From: Lepturacanthus savala
Lineage: Eukaryota > Chordata > Actinopteri > Scombriformes > Trichiuridae
Assembly: GCA_030544235.1 (NCBI GenBank)
Contig: CM060474.1
Span: forward strand, 3,304,898 to 3,368,897
DNA length: 64,000 nucleotides
Reading direction: 5' to 3'
Position numbers and translations under genes: made by a program. Positions 1 to 14,366 of the stretch are shown in pieces. Under the pieces are notes generated by a model. That model had not been told where the DNA came from. It searched no databases and saw only the letters and a list, made by a program, of their open reading frames with translations. Each line of letters begins with the position of its first letter. Position 1 is the first letter of the stretch.

Positions 1-1784
1 CCCCATCTGTTCCTGCTTCACTTAGCGGTTTCCTACACTTCCCAGAATGCCTTTCACAAACCACCACACACACAACAAACACACACAAAAGAATGTAGCT
101 ACTTCAGTGACATTTATATTTTTATGCTGTGCACCTCTATTCAGTTTTAAATAATAAGTTGTTTTTTTTTTTTTTAAATAGTAACGTTTATACAGGAGTG
201 TGAGGACAGAATGAAAAACAGTTAAATATGGGTGTGTCACCTTCTATTCAGGGAAGCTGCTGCTGTGTCCTAACACAACGTTCAGGCTTGAATCTACACA
301 CAGTCTATACACATCTGGCTCCACTGAGCTGTGGCTGCTGTAGGTGGAGGGAGTGGTGGTGATGACATCACAAAGACACAGGAAGAGAGTTTTCCAGTCG
401 GGAGAAACAGAAGTTATTTACTGAAAACAGTCTGCCCAGTTCTCTGTGGATTTCTCACTGTGATCATTGACTGCTTGAAAGTGAAAAATGCCCCTAGATA
501 CAAACTCTGAGCAGCTGAAAAACAAATTGCTGAAAATATTTCTGTTTTCACAAGCAGTTTGTGATGTTGGAATTATCAGGTTCTCTGTGTGGTTTTGTGA
601 GATTGACTTTAAAGTTTTCTCATCAACAGAAGTGATCATGCATGGCCAAAAACACATTATGTCAATGCAGTTCAAATAAATAATAAAGAAAGAAAAAAAC
701 ATCTTTTGTTTCAACTCAGGAAAAATAAGACAAAAAAGAGATGTATGAAGCAAGGAACATACCTCGAGAATCATTCATCCACTTCACATTGATTTAACAA
801 TAACTTGAAAGGTCACGTGCAGCAAAATAAAAACTCAGTGAAACAGAGCATTAAAGATCCTATCAGGAATGGCTGGTGACTTCTAGTGTTTTTGTTGAGG
901 TAATCCGTCTCTTCTGTGAACAGCTTTCTCTATTTTCTCTTTTTGTTCCATTCAGAGGCTTAAATTAGATTTCACGAAGCTAATGATCAGGTGCCTGACC
1001 ATTTTAATCGAGCTGCAAATGTTATAAAACCCGATTTTTATATTAATTTCACCCCCACTGCGCTGATTATTGCACTGATTATTTCATGACAGACTGGCTG
1101 CAGCCACGGGAGGGACGATTCTTAAAAAAACTTCTGCTTAGATGAAATTAATGATAGTCATGTGTAGATTAGTTTTTATTTAAAGGAAATCTGTCTTTTA
1201 TTTATTAAAAAGGATCTAAGTTATTCAATTATTAGATGTTGTTTATGGGATAAATCTAAGATAGACTGTACTTTATTTAAATTATTTGTCATAGTGAGAG
1301 TTCATGGATTTAAACATTCATCACATGTTTTTCGGCAGAAGAGGCACCAGGCTTCTGGTCTGAACTCACATAGTCAAAGCTGCTTTGACTTTGACCACAC
1401 AAACAGTGAAGAGTTATGGTTTCCCACACAGTCAGTCTGATCAACAACAACAAGTGTTCCAGCAGAGCTGCTTTCAAACACTCGAGTGGCTGAATTGTCT
1501 CTGCAGGAACATGCAGCGTCTTGCTCCCTGTGCAGGATCTCTGCAAACTAAGATTCCCTCATGAGAACAGTCAGGATATATGAACTGGGAACGAGCCCAG
1601 ATTCCTTCAGGGAGCATAAAAGTTCCACCATTCATACATTAAGGTTCAATGACGTCCTGGAAGAGTTTTAAAGCGACAGAGCAGCAGATGTGTGTCGCGA
1701 AACTGTTGAATATGCAGCAACAACCTTTCTGTAGATTGATTTTATCACACTGAGGTAGAAGAGAGTGATAATAAAGCTCCTGCA

Positions 1785-1913
<129 letters not shown>

Positions 1914-2130
1914 ACCTGATCCAAAGATGCTGATATCAGCAGGAATTATCAAATCAGCAAAGGAAATATTTACTCTCAGTAGATGAAGTGTCCCGCATGT
2001 AGCTGTTTCAAACTCACCCGCAACTTCTACTTTGTGTGATTTTTATAGAAAAGAAATCATCTAAAAACTTCACAGGATCTTCAAAATCCTGTAGCTCTAC
2101 TCTGCTTTTTTATTAAATGCATCTTTAAGT

Positions 2131-2469
2131 GGGTGACATGGTGTAACAGTGGGCAGGGCTGTTACCTCGCAGCAAGAAGGTCACAGGTTCAAGTCCTGGG
2201 TCTGGGACCTTTCTGTGTGGAGTTTGCATGTTCTCCCTGTGTCTGTGTGGGTTTTCTCCAGGTTCTCTGGCTTCCTCCCACAGTCCAAAAACATGCTTAG
2301 TGGAGACATTAAAATGCATGTAGGGATGAGTGTGTGTGTGAATGGTGTGTGTGCCCCACGATAGGGCGTACCCCTGCCTCTTCCCTGAAGTATGCTGGGA
2401 TTGGCTCCAGCAGACACCTGTGACTGTAGTGAGGAAAACGCTGGTGATAAAAATATGACTGACTGACAT
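2131..2469 (+). repeat. tRNA-like SINE, copy 1
   Basis: Full-length but diverged copy of a dispersed family. The head has a tRNA-like box B (GGTTCAAGTCC near 2186). The body carries the conserved stretches GTGTGGAGTTTGCATG and CTCCCACAGTCCAAAAAC, and the tail ends TGACTGACTGAC. Other copies lie at about 4.6, 30.6, 35.7 and 51.6 kb. This copy is the most diverged full-length one and has no clear target-site duplication. Internal open frames are remnants of the repeat, not genes. Confidence 0.85.
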
Positions 2470-4429
2470 TTTTCAAGTGTTTTTCTTGGAGCTTAATTTC
2501 ATCATTTTTGAGATTCTTGATATTCTCAGACACAACCAGATTGATTTAAAATCTGTACTGAACATTCTATAAACCCGAAGGGTCGTTTATTTTCAGAACT
2601 GAAAATCTCTGCTAGTTTTCACTCACATACAAAGAAATCATGACAGATTGTAGTATTTATGTAGTTCTATCACATCTAGAAGTTATTTGATCCTGCATGA
2701 AATATTGAGTGTCACTTTTTCTTTCTAAACATAGATCCACAGCTGACTAAAAAACACTTTTCAAAGGTATTTTTTTAAAAATCTGATGTTACCTCTCTAC
2801 ACAGGTGTGTTTGTTGATGTTCACCAGCACAGAATTGTGACAAGCACTGATCTAGGACAATGTAAAGGTTTTGTAAATTCTGTTACAGCTCACATGTTCA
2901 TATTCTAAAATAAAACCAGATCTGTATCTAATTTAGAAACACATCTGAAAGTGGTGTGCTGTTCACACTGTTCTGAACAAACAGCTGTGGGTCACATATG
3001 AACAGAAAGCTCAGATTCTCCACCTCTGGGTGTGTTACTGTAAGTTCTCTCTGTATTAGGACCCTCAGTGATGCTCTGTTTTCTGTTGAGATGCAGGTTT
3101 ATGGATCACATCACAGTTTATGAAACCAGCTACTGTATGTTTCTCCTGGTGATGCATCATCTGTCGAGTCAGAACGTCCACTTCCTCAGCTTCAATAGTT
3201 CCTTGTCTGTTCTCAACTTAACTTGAAAGATCAACTTTTCCATTAGTGCAGGCTGTGTTGTGGCAGTTGGCTTCTTCTTCTTCTTGGCTTTTTCCAGCAG
3301 AGCAGAGCTCCGTGACTCCATCAGAGTCCTGCATGGGCCAAAACCTGCAGGACACAGTCAGACCCGGCCTGACACCAATATCAGCTGAGGAAACTCTGCT
3401 GAGACGCAGCTTTATTAATATTATTACTACTGTGGCCTGTGTGTCCTCTGCACATATATTGGCACAGTAAAAGTGGAGTAGTTAAATGAGCCAGATCTAT
3501 AAAAACAAGAAATTGGCTGGAGCACTGAATCAGCAGGTTTGTAGACGTGACAGAGACCAGGAGGATGAAGGAAACGGAACAAGAAACACTGATCCACACG
3601 AGAAGTTATTCATCATCCATCAGAGACCAGAGAATAAAAGATGAGAGGAAAGAAGCCCAACACTGGCAGGATTAATGCTGCTTTCTGTTCTTCTCAGAAT
3701 CAGACGTGTCCTGACTCGCTGTGACGACGGATTATTCTATTAGTAACTTAGTCCTCATGTTATGGCTCCGCAGGATTAAAGGCATATTTTTTTTTTCTTT
3801 TATGAACTGAGCTTTGAGTATGCAACATGTGACTCAATTAACAGATGGAATGGAGATGTTGTCAGGTTAATTTCAGGATCACAGGCTTCAGTCTGTGCTG
3901 TGGAGCATAAACTAATGTTTTTCTTTCTATTATCTGACATCTCATTTGTTTCCTTCATCATGTCTAGCAGCAGTTTTCTGGCTGTGGTCGGTAGTGATTA
4001 GTGCAGCGGCCGTTCTGAACAGGATAATCACTCAGCTCCTGATATTGCTGCTTTGTTGGTGGTTTTTAAAAAAATAAAAAGTACCTGGAGAATTTTGATT
4101 CACTGATCAGAAGTTACAGACCAAAGTGTAAAGTTTGTCGTCATAGCACCCCTATCTGGACAAACTGCACTTACTACGGTCCAGGGCTGCAACACAATAT
4201 CATTAACACATTATCATTAACACAATAAACTGGATGCTATGCAGTGTAACATTGCACTTCTCTCTGGCTGCTGCTTAGTGCAGCATTGTTGATTTGTCAT
4301 CATTTTCATAACAGGTGCAGCATGTAATGCCCCATCACCGGTTCACATGCACAGGTCCCTGGTACGTTTTTAAACCATGTGACCATCAAAATATCATGTG
4401 ATTCATCAGGGATGAGCCAATTTCTTAGT

Positions 4430-5095
4430 AGTTTGATAAATAGTGTTATTGTTGATCACTGTTTCCCAAAGCTGAAGATTCAACCTAAAATGTCTTTTTT
4501 TGTCCAGAACAACAGTCCACAACCCAAAGATCATCAGTTTACTATTATAGAAGACTAAAGAAACCAGGAAATAATCAGAGAAGAGAAGATGGAACCAGAG
4601 AACTTGGACATTTTTCTTAAAAACGACTCAAATCGGGCGACATGGTGGTGCAGGGGTTAGCACTGTTGCCTCACAGCAAGAAGGTCGCAGGTTCAAGACC
4701 GCCTTGCGTCCTGGGTCTGGGACCTTTCTGTGTGGAGTTTGCATGTTCTCCCCGTGTCTGCGTAGGTTTTCACCACGTACTCCGGCTTCCTCCCACAGTC
4801 CAAAAACATGCTGAGGTTAATTGGCGACTCCGAATTGCCCGTAGGTGTGAGTGTGTGAGTGAATGGTGTGTGTGCCCCACGATTGGCTGGCGACCATCTG
4901 GGGTGTATCCCTGCCTCTCACCGTAACGTGCTGGGATAGGCTCCAGCAGACCCCTGCGACCCTAATGAGGAATAAGCAGGTATAGAAAATGACTGACGAC
5001 TCAAATCCATTATTTGAATATCAAAATAGTTGGGATTAATGTGATAGTTGGCAACTAATGGATTGACTAATTATTGCAGCTCTACACAGTTTATT
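4430..5095 (+). mobile_element. MITE-like element split by a SINE
   Basis: Flanks of a non-autonomous element recognisable from its motif series: TTTCCCAAAGCTGAAGAT, a run near GTCCAGAACAACAGTCCAC, an AGACTAAAGAAACCAG block, then AATCAAAATAGTTGG-like sequence and a TTGCAGCTC end. Related copies lie at about 12.3, 28.6, 36.0, 42.9, 55.1 and 60.7 kb. The element is interrupted at about 4635 by a full SINE. The ends (AGRGCTGCAAC...TTGCAGCTCT) are inverted repeats, as in hAT-type non-autonomous elements; the superfamily is my inference. Confidence 0.75.
4635..4996 (+). repeat. tRNA-like SINE, copy 2 (nested)
   Basis: Complete copy with box-B-like GGTTCAAGACC near 4691 and the tail AGAAAATGACTGAC. 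It is flanked by a direct repeat ACGACTCAAATC (about 4623-4634 and again at about 4994-5005), which is the target-site duplication expected of LINE-mediated retroposition. It lies inside the MITE-like element at 4430-5095. Confidence 0.9.
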
Positions 5096-5687
5096 TTCAT
5101 ATTTAAGCAAAATATTTTTTAAATGGTTCTTTTAGAGGTTTTTCCCAGGGGAGGAGTCCTGGACCCACCTACAAGAATCTGGACTCAGCCTCTAATTGGT
5201 TCTAAGTCCTTCAGCCGCCTGCATAACGAGCTGCTTCACAGCCTCATTTTCTGCTTTTCAGACGGGTCTCTTCCATTAATCCTGCATATCATCGTTTCTT
5301 CTGCTCCTCTTGCAGCATTTCATCCACCCAGCTACTCTCTGGGGTGCAGCCCCTGCGTTTAAGGTTTTATGGGGGGGGAGAGTCCCGGTCGATCCTGCCT
5401 TCTGAGCCTCAGCTGGCCTCCGGGAATAAATGCAGAGAGAAATGCTGAGACCTTAGTGATCCTCAGAGAAAACAAGAGGGTGAAACAGATACTCAAGCAG
5501 AAGGAAGGAAGATCTATTTAGATTAAACCCCACAGGCTTGTAGCACAGAGAGAAAGACAAAGATGGTGAGAAGAATCGAGCGAGAACAGCTTCCCTCTCC
5601 TGTAAAACCATGCTGCAGTGAATTAAGATGCACAGCTGGGGACTAACCCGGCTGGGATCTTGTGATCTCTGGCCTGAGGCGGAAAAA

Positions 5688-5694
<7 letters not shown>

Positions 5695-5725
<31 letters not shown>
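5695..5725. repeat. (CA)n microsatellite
   Basis: Short CA tract of about 30 bp, one of many in the window. Confidence 0.95.
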
Positions 5726-5726
<1 letters not shown>

Positions 5727-8700
5727 ATTACAGCCTCCAAATGAGGCTGTCACACTGTTTCCATCGAGCAAATTTTAAATGAACTTATGAAATCTCTTAA
5801 AAAGAAAATGGGAATAATTTATTGTACAGTACAAGAAAAAGAAACATCATCTACAAGAGAAAAGTGGAGATTTTTGGAAATGGTTTAAAGAAGTAAAAGT
5901 TCCTTCGGAAAACTAGAAACGATTCTTAGATTCTAGATTCTTAGTCTTTAACAAATTGAGATGCATCTTATGTCAACTGTTCGACTTTTGTTCAAATATC
6001 GAGTCGAATAGTTGGGAAGTTGATTAAATACTAGTCAAAGATTGTTGACTAATATCTATTTTCTTCATGATCTGAAGAAAATATAGTATCTGAATATGTT
6101 CAGATATTGTTTTGATTCTTCACAGGAAATAACCACACATAACAATCAGATGATTAAATATTGTCCTACTAATAAAATACTTACTTACAGCTCTCTGCAA
6201 TAAATGACATGAGAACAATTAAAAGACATCTCATCCACTGTTCACAACAAAATTACACTTAATAAGCATTAAACTCTAAAACAAACACAGAACAAGGTGA
6301 AAACAGCTCAACATCAACTTTCCTTTTCTAAACTGAACTGAAATTATTTTGTGCCAAAGTCATCAAAGAGAAAAACAGAATTTCTCCTCAGATCACATCA
6401 CAGCTCCAGAGCCAACGCCACTGAAGCATCAAATGGAGAAACGAAGGTTCAGCCCAGTTCCTCCAGTTTAACATGTGGGAAACACAAAGCGTTGACGAGG
6501 TGACGCTGACAGCAGGAGGGATGGGATCCATTCTGCTGCAGCAGAGGACGGACGTTAGCGTCTACGCAGCCTGCCAACACCAATCCAACCAGAGGCCAAC
6601 CAGACGTTGGCATGATTTGACTCGAGCGCAAACACACGCTACGGTTCTTACTTCAATTCTTCAGTTCGACACACACACCAGCTCAGTGTATGTGTGTGTA
6701 TGTGTTTGAGCAGTAATGGAATCACAGCGATGCAGTGGAGGGAGAAACCACTTTGACTCAGTTTTTAAAGGGTCAGTTCACCTAAATTACAAAAAAAGAT
6801 GAAGGTACCACTTGGGTTTTATTTGAGAGAATTGATCCTTTAACAAAGTTAAACCAACTTTTCAGGCCTGTGCAGTGAGTTATGAAGCGAATCGAAGCAG
6901 GACTGATAATATAATCTTACTACTTCTACTACGGTTTGAACTAATATCACAGCAATTGAGCAGTAGTTGAGATGATAAAGGAAGAAATTAGTTATACTTC
7001 TCCCTTTTTTTGACACAAATGTGAAACGTCAGTGAGCATATTAATTTCAGGATTTTAAGTGTAAAATGATGTGAAGATGTAGAACTGGTAAGTTTAGAAA
7101 AATACAGAAAATAAAGTATATAATGTTTGACTTTGAATTTGAGGAATAAAAAATTGATGCAGCATCCAGAATTAATGCATGAGAGCGAGGACATGGAGCC
7201 TCTTCATCTAATGGAGAAATAAACCAACTGTTCACTTCTGAAATAGCTTCTCACTGCTGTTGCATCGCAACCAGTGGAGTGTTGTGCTCTGAGAGGACTG
7301 GATTTATAAAGCTCGAGTCCAGTCGGAACAAAGTGAGATGGATAAAGAAGGAAACAGTTTCTCTGTTTCTTTGTCAACTCTAGAAAATGCTGTATTTGTT
7401 TATGAGTTTCTATTGGTCTATAAACACATGTTTGGATCAAGTTTAAATGACGGATTGATCAGAGAGAAATGATTGGACGGTTCTGGTGAAGAGCTCATCC
7501 AATCACAGTGGCTTGTCTTTGAAGTGTGAAGTGTGACTGTAATTATAAAAGCCTTAATCAGCAGGAAATGGAGAGGATGTGTGTCTGAACGTGTGTGTGT
7601 GTGTGTATGTGTATGTGTGTGTGGCTAGAGAAGGAATACATGTGTGCTTGCACATTAAACATGGATTTAAAATGAGCATATGGATGGGATAGGGATGATG
7701 TAAGCGTGTGTGTGTGTGTGTAGTTGAAAATATATTGAATGTGTGTGTGTGTGTGTGTTAAGCTGGTTTTACGTGTGTGTGTATATCTGTGTGACCAACA
7801 ATGTGTATTAAATATTATTATGTTCTGGTCTGGCTGAATGCTCTGTTCTGATTGGCTGATGGAACCGTTTAATGCTTAAGTAGTTTGGCTTATACTGTAA
7901 CCATGGCAACACTAAAAAAAATCACAGGGAGGAAAAACACACCAGAAGCTGATTTCAGCTCAATCTATGTGGAAAACAAGAATTCTTGAAGAATAAGATG
8001 CAGCAGAGAAAAACATGATGATGATGATGATGATGATTAGAGTGGCAGGAAACTTGCAGCAGGACAAACATGGAGCTTCAGATGAGAATATCTCCCATTG
8101 CTAAGTCGTATCTAAGGTCCGTCCTATTTCCTGGACGAGGGAGGCAAGTGTTCATTGCATAAGAACCTTTATTATATTGGATGCTAATGATTGCTCCAGG
8201 TGTCATTAACATAACGTGTGTAAGAGGGTGTGTGTGTGTGTGTTTCCCTTTCATGTTGCCATTTTCCTCTTCATCTATTTCTTTAGAGCCGGTTCTTTTT
8301 CCTCACAAGCAGCTGCCACTTTGTTTTCATCTCCACTAACGTTCAGGGAATCAATTCCTCATTAAGCCTCCAAATCAACTGAACCGATTACCTTATTGGC
8401 TCAGAATTTGTTCCCTTCCTTTCATTTTCCTGGAGTAGATAAATTAATAAACTTTAATCTTCTATTATCTATATTATTTTCTTTCTATTCTATATTCTTT
8501 TCTTTGCGTGTAAGGTGCCAAATATTATGATACAGTAATTTTACTATTTATCTGCCCAAAGTATCTCAAATGTGCTCCACATTGATAAAATATTAAAATT
8601 CTTTCATATGTAGGTGCAGCTAAATAATCTTGAAATGTTGTTTTTATTAACTATAAGCCATAATCCTCAAAATTATAAGAAATAAAGGTTTGACATATTT

Positions 8701-9714
8701 CACTCTGTGTAATAAGCTATATCTGTTTCACTTTCTGAAATGATTGACACCTTTTTTACAATATTCTCATTATCTATAATGCACCTGTATATTCTATTGA
8801 ATTTAAATATCATTAAAATACTCTCACACATATAAGTGAATAAAAACAATAATATAACTCAGTCTGTATAATGAATACTTTTACTTCTGATACTTTTAGT
8901 ACATGTTGCTGATAATACTTCAGTACTTTTAGTAACACACACATCTCCTGCTGATCACACAAATGTAATAACTATTAATTACATTTATTTATTGATCATT
9001 TTAAACAGGAAAGGAACCATTGATGATTACAGGAGGTGGTAACTAGTGCAGTTTCACCCTGTAGTGGCTAAACAAGTCAAATAAATTAAAAGGGCTGTAA
9101 ATTTTATTGAAACTTAAAAAAGAACATTAATTTATTAACTGCAATTTTATCTACTGTGGTGTCCCCTTCCTGTTTTCCTATTTCATTTTACATGTTTGTC
9201 ACACTTAAATGTTTCAGATCAAACTAATTTAAATATTAGTCAAAGACAACACATGAACATAAAATAGTCTTTAAATGAAGGCTTTTATTATTAAGAGAGA
9301 AAGAAGTGATGGCGCCTACATCTAAAACTGGTTGGGCCCCAAGCGTTGTGATAACTTTCAATAGTGGTTTATTACTATTATTATTTACAGGATGTTAATA
9401 TGTCAGTTTACATTTTGCAGATATGTTGAATGCTACCTTTCATACATATTATATGAACTTTTTATTTTCTATTTTAATTTATTTTCACATGTCAAAGATT
9501 TAGTTTAGAGTTATAAAAAGATCCTGGCTTGTAGTAGAGCAGTTAAGGAACATTTTACTGCAAGTTCTGATACAAATGTCTATTTGGTGTGAAAGTTCCT
9601 AAGGCCCATAGGAATAAGTTCATCCAAAGAAACAAGTCATATCACCCTTTGTTTGATTTTATTTATCCATACCAAGATTTCAGCAAGCATGATCTTATTT
9701 ATTAAAAAAAGAAA

Positions 9715-9855
9715 CACTAATGAGGAACTAATGAAGTATAGTATTTAAGTAAAAGTACCAATACCCTGCAAAATATATACTCAAGTAAATGTACTACAGC
9801 ACTAAGTACTTTTAAATCTACTTAAAAGTATAAAAGTCCAAGTACTCATACTCAT
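9715..9855. repeat. AGTAC-rich interspersed repeat fragment
   Basis: Fragment of a family marked by strings such as AAGTAAAAGTACC and CTTAAAAGTATAAAAGTCC. Similar fragments lie at about 38.25-38.5, 39.77-39.85, 41.93-42.13 and 53.40-53.58 kb. It resembles a very common percomorph non-coding repeat; I cannot give it a database name. Confidence 0.6.
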
Positions 9856-12324
9856 ACTTATTTATGCCTCTGCCAATGTCACTGCTCAGTGCTCACAAGC
9901 AATATATGTGTATTGAAAAGCTCGGTGTCAACAATACACATTTCTGGGCTTAACCAGTCACCATCATGTCTAGTTTAAAATAAAACAGAAATCATTTATT
10001 CATATATGGCCATGGACTGCTGGAACAGGAGTGCCCAGGCTCCTGTGTCCATTGTTGAATGTTATAAGGCTGAATATTCATCCAACACCTAGAACAGCAG
10101 GTACCTACCTGATTGGTTGGAAGTTACAAACAACTGCACAACATAATCAGAAAAAATTGTAAGGAAAAGATGCTACTATAATGTAACAAGTAACAACGTC
10201 AATTTCCAAAATGTAAAGTAAGGAGTAGAAAGTACTACTATAGTACTATTCCTATGACACACATTTTTTGCCCCTTATCTTCTCTACTATTGGGTCAAAA
10301 TTTTTATTGCATGACGTGACAAAAATGCCCGTTAACAATAGTCCCCTGCAACTTTTCCAACTCCAAAGCTTTGTTCAGCACTGTGCACTAAATCAGCATA
10401 CTGTAAAACTCGTTACCTACAGACTTGAACAGGAGCAGGAACAAAGCTGCGCTGCTGTAGTTAAAGTGTCATCAGTCATTCCTTCATCTTAATGTTCCCA
10501 AAACAAAGGCCCCGATTGTTAGTTTTCAGGCAATCCTCCCTTTGTTTTCATTTCATTAATCTCTAAAGCTCAACAGCATCTTTCTGTTCTCAGACAAATA
10601 AAGTCTGCAAATGTTTGTGGATCTGTTGCGATGGTGTTTATAATGTGTTTGTTGCTGCTGTGCTGTAGGATGGAAACAGCAAATAGATGTTTCGACTTGT
10701 CTTGTCTTGTCAGCGTGTGCAGTAAAAGGAGCAGCGTGTGCCAGGTTCAGCTCTGTAATAAGGTTACTGCTGCGACTCGCCCACTTCTCCCTTTGTTCAG
10801 TGGAGTCTGAGAGGTTTATATCACTATGAAGCTGCAACTGCTGCCATACGTTTATTAACTGGACTCTGCACATGTTTTAGTCTTTGGCTGGAAGGAAAGT
10901 ATAAATTCTATGATATTGTTTGTGTTTTGCTGTATTCTGTATCCCACAAAACTTTATATTGAGCTGCTGTATATAATTAACCCCGTATAAGACGCTTATT
11001 AACATCATAATGCATTAAAACATCTGTATAAGTCTTAATATTATTGTTTTAAATATGAATTATGGTCAGATATTGAGACAGTTATGAGAAAACATGTTAA
11101 AAGTTTATTATGCTTCATAATATGCTTCATTAATAAAGGATTCATACATTTGTATTCACATTTATTTATTGATCTTACCTATTATGTCTTTGTTAAACAA
11201 TTGCTAAGATAGTTTTGTCACTTCATTAAAAATGATTTTATGAATTTATTATCAATTAACTAATTTATTATGTAGCTAATAGATCTAAAGGGGAAAAATG
11301 GCTTATAAACGATTTATTAACCTCAATAAAACATATTCAAATTACAAACTGTTAACAGGTTATAAGTTCTTATACATATTTCACAATCTAACAATGTCTA
11401 TTGTGTAATGTTATCATTAACACTTATAGAGTCTTCAAAAAACAGAAACTAAATATTTTATAATTTAAAAAAAATGTATGGATAAATATTAATATAAAAG
11501 TATAATTAAGGGAAATGTATTATTATTAGTAGTATTAGTATTATTCTTGTTAAATATGAATATTATAAATATTATTTAACAATATAATTGTAAAATTTAA
11601 ATAACAAATACAGATATAGCTAATTTTAACAATACTAATGTTATAAAATATTCTTAAAATATTAACATTATAAAGCATAATAAAAATTAACTGAACATGA
11701 CATACTTTTAGAGTGAGGGACTGTCCAACAGTCATATATTTAATATTTTTTATATTTTAAATGAACTCCTCTCTATCTCACTATATTTAATGGATGTAAT
11801 GAATCCACACAATCTAACCTCTGTAGCCTCGCTTCATCCCACACCTGCACATATGCTAATTTAACGCCTGCTACAGGGAGAACAGAGAAGGGCTAATGAG
11901 TTGGATCATTATCAAGCTTGGAGCTGCACGTTTGACCAGCTTCACTGAATGTGAGAAGAAAATGGGCCTTTAACGGCTTTAATGTCGATCATTAATCAGA
12001 CCAAACAATGAACGATTCCTCGAGTCACAATCACGTGTTATTGCTATTTCACAAAATAGTTCAACGACATTTTCACCTAAAAATGACACACACACACACA
12101 CACACACACACTCCTCCACTGACAATTTGCCCAGTATTCAGTTAACTGGTCTTTTTACTGTTTATTGTTTAACTTTCATAATGTTATCTTTTCATTTTAT
12201 ATTTTCTCATTTTAATTTCATATTTTCAACTTTTTATTTCATAGTTAGATAAAAAAAAAAGCAAAACTATCTGCCAATGGAATAAGATAATTAAAGATAA
12301 TTCTTTCCATTAGACACATACAAT

Positions 12325-12668
12325 ACAAGGAGGGCTGCAACTAATGACTGTTTTGCTAGTTGCTTAATCTGTCATTTATTGAAGTTATTAATAGCTTGTT
12401 TGGTTCATAAAATGGTGTAAAATGTCAATTACCTGTTTCCTGAAGCTGAAGATTCAACCTAAAATGACTTCTTTGTCCAGACCAACAGTCCACAACCAAA
12501 AATGACCAGTTTACTAGTATTAAAGACTACAGAAACCAGAAAATATTCTGATTCAGGAAGCATGGAATGAGCGAATTTGGACATTTTCTTCTTAAAAATG
12601 GCCCAATAATCAATTATCAAAATAGTTGCCAACTAATTGATTAATTAACTAATCATTGCAGCTCTAAA
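12325..12668 (+). mobile_element. MITE-like element, uninterrupted copy
   Basis: Best complete copy of the family seen at 4430. It starts AGGGCTGCAACTAATGAC and ends ATCATTGCAGCTCTA, so the ends are inverted repeats of each other. Between them are the shared CCTGAAGCTGAAGATTC, GTCCAGACCAACAGTCC and AAAATAGTTGCC blocks. No coding capacity is visible. Confidence 0.8.
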
Positions 12669-12789
12669 TAGAATAGAAGATATTTTCACCTGATAAGATT
12701 ACACACAGGTAAATACATCTGCCCACATTTACAATAATTAGGAAAAAAAATATGAATGCAGCATAAAAAAATAAAAATAAAAGTTTCAT

Positions 12790-13110
12790 ATTTTGGACTT
12801 GGACCGCTGCCACATTTTCATGGACATTTGTCTTGTTTTTAAAGTTGTAAATGGATTTGCCCTCCACCTTCAACTGATTTTCTTCAGAAAAATAAAGTGG
12901 TGTGTGATAAAGACCAGAGATCAGAGGGAAAGCTGCACGGTGCCTCAGAGCAGGACTAAATTTGGTCAAATAATTTTATCTGGCACACATTTTTGGAACA
13001 AGTTACCACACAGATCAGGGACTCTGGTAACTTCTGTAGGTTTGAAACATGTCTGAAGCAACAGCTGAAATCAGTTCTGTGCTCACACAGTTTATCTGCT
13101 GCCTGTTCCT
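12790..13110 (+). pseudogene. LINE ORF2 C-terminal fragment
   Basis: The translation matches the terminal part of non-LTR retrotransposon reverse-transcriptase ORFs: LVFKVVNGFA, then VPQSRTKFGQ, then THFWNKLPH and, after a +1 shift near 13020, FCRFETCLKQQLKSV. The order (VFK..NG, VPR.RT..G, WN.LP, FK..LK) is the usual end of L2/Rex1/CR1-type ORF2. One frameshift and the lack of any upstream polymerase domain make it a dead 5'-truncated copy. The subfamily is not resolved. Confidence 0.7.
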
Positions 13111-14315
13111 GCAGCTTCCAGCTCATTTATCTCTTAAATCTAGGCCCTATATGTATATGTAATATCACTGTAATTAGTAGGTGAGAGACTTGTCTTGTGT
13201 TGTGTACAGATGAATTGTGGATGTTGTGCTAATTCTGGCACATTTACACTGATGTGGAGTCAATGCAGTCAATGTAAGCTGATATGTTGATTAATGAAGC
13301 ATGTTTCTAGTATGTAGCAGTTTCTGAGGATTAAAACACTTTATACATTTCTCTTGTCTCACTTTTTCTTCTGTGTCACCTCCACACTGCCACATTGACA
13401 TGTGGAGACAAACACATAACAGGGACACGTTTCTGGCCCTTCGTTTAATCTTTTGTTTCCTGCTGACGCCCACAGAAAGAGGAAGACAAATTACCGGAAA
13501 ACGCCGCCGACCTCAGCCTTCATCCTGCACCGCGCAGTGTCCTGAGAAAAAAAAAAGCTATAACGACAGCAAGGACAGACGAACCAGTTTATGGCTCTTT
13601 CCGCATCTTTTTTCATTTCTTTATAGAGCAACTGGCAGGAAATCCAGAGAACATGACATTAGCCTGAGTGAGACGTAAATGAAGGAGCACAGTCATTTGC
13701 ATGTGTGTGTGTGTGTGTCTGTCCTTTTCTCTCTATGTACTCAGATACCTTCAGCTGGTCCTGCAGCTCTGCAGTTATGCAACACTAAATTATAGTGTGT
13801 TTTTTTCCACGACTGCAAGTCCTCCGAAAATAGACAGCGAGGGAAATTATGGCCCTGTGTGCACATGTGTTAGTGCATGTGTGTGTGTGTGTTTGTGAGT
13901 GATTCAGTGAGACCCTGAGAGACGCAGTGATACAGCAGCATCCGAGGTGTCAGATCTACAGCTGACCATGAGCTGGCAGCAGGATGTGTGTCAAAATCGA
14001 TCCAGACTCCAAGGAGACCGAAAACATGTGTCCAAGACGTCACCGCTCAGACTCTGAGAGGGAAAATTTACAATTGAAGGCAAAGAGCAGAGAGGAAGTG
14101 AATTGATGAATGAAAGACTTAATTATGACAAAAAAATAGAGTATGAATATCTGTCTCTAGCTTTTAGTGATCTTGGCAGAACTGTGGAAATCTGTATATG
14201 CAAATACAGCCAGTGCTGAATTCATCCAGAAGAAGAAGTTCTGAGTTTGCATAAACAGCAAATAATCATCAAATAAAGTGGGAGCAGATCAGAAAGCTCT
14301 AAAAAGTAAAATATG

Positions 14316-14318
<3 letters not shown>

Positions 14319-14362
<44 letters not shown>
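14319..14362. repeat. (AT)n microsatellite
   Basis: AT dinucleotide tract next to a fragment (14363-14450) that also occurs at about 26.90-26.99 kb. Confidence 0.97.

Positions 14363-14366
<4 letters not shown>

Noticed and set aside
1681..1760. Minus-strand Ile-Cys-Cys string considered as chst11 exon 2
   Set aside because: Residues around it do not match the NPFG..ICCRKG pattern expected and the splice phase is not supported.
7560..8250. Clustered short TG repeats considered as a CRISPR-like or regulatory array
   Set aside because: Repeats are simple dinucleotide tracts without constant repeat/variable spacer structure; the genome is vertebrate.
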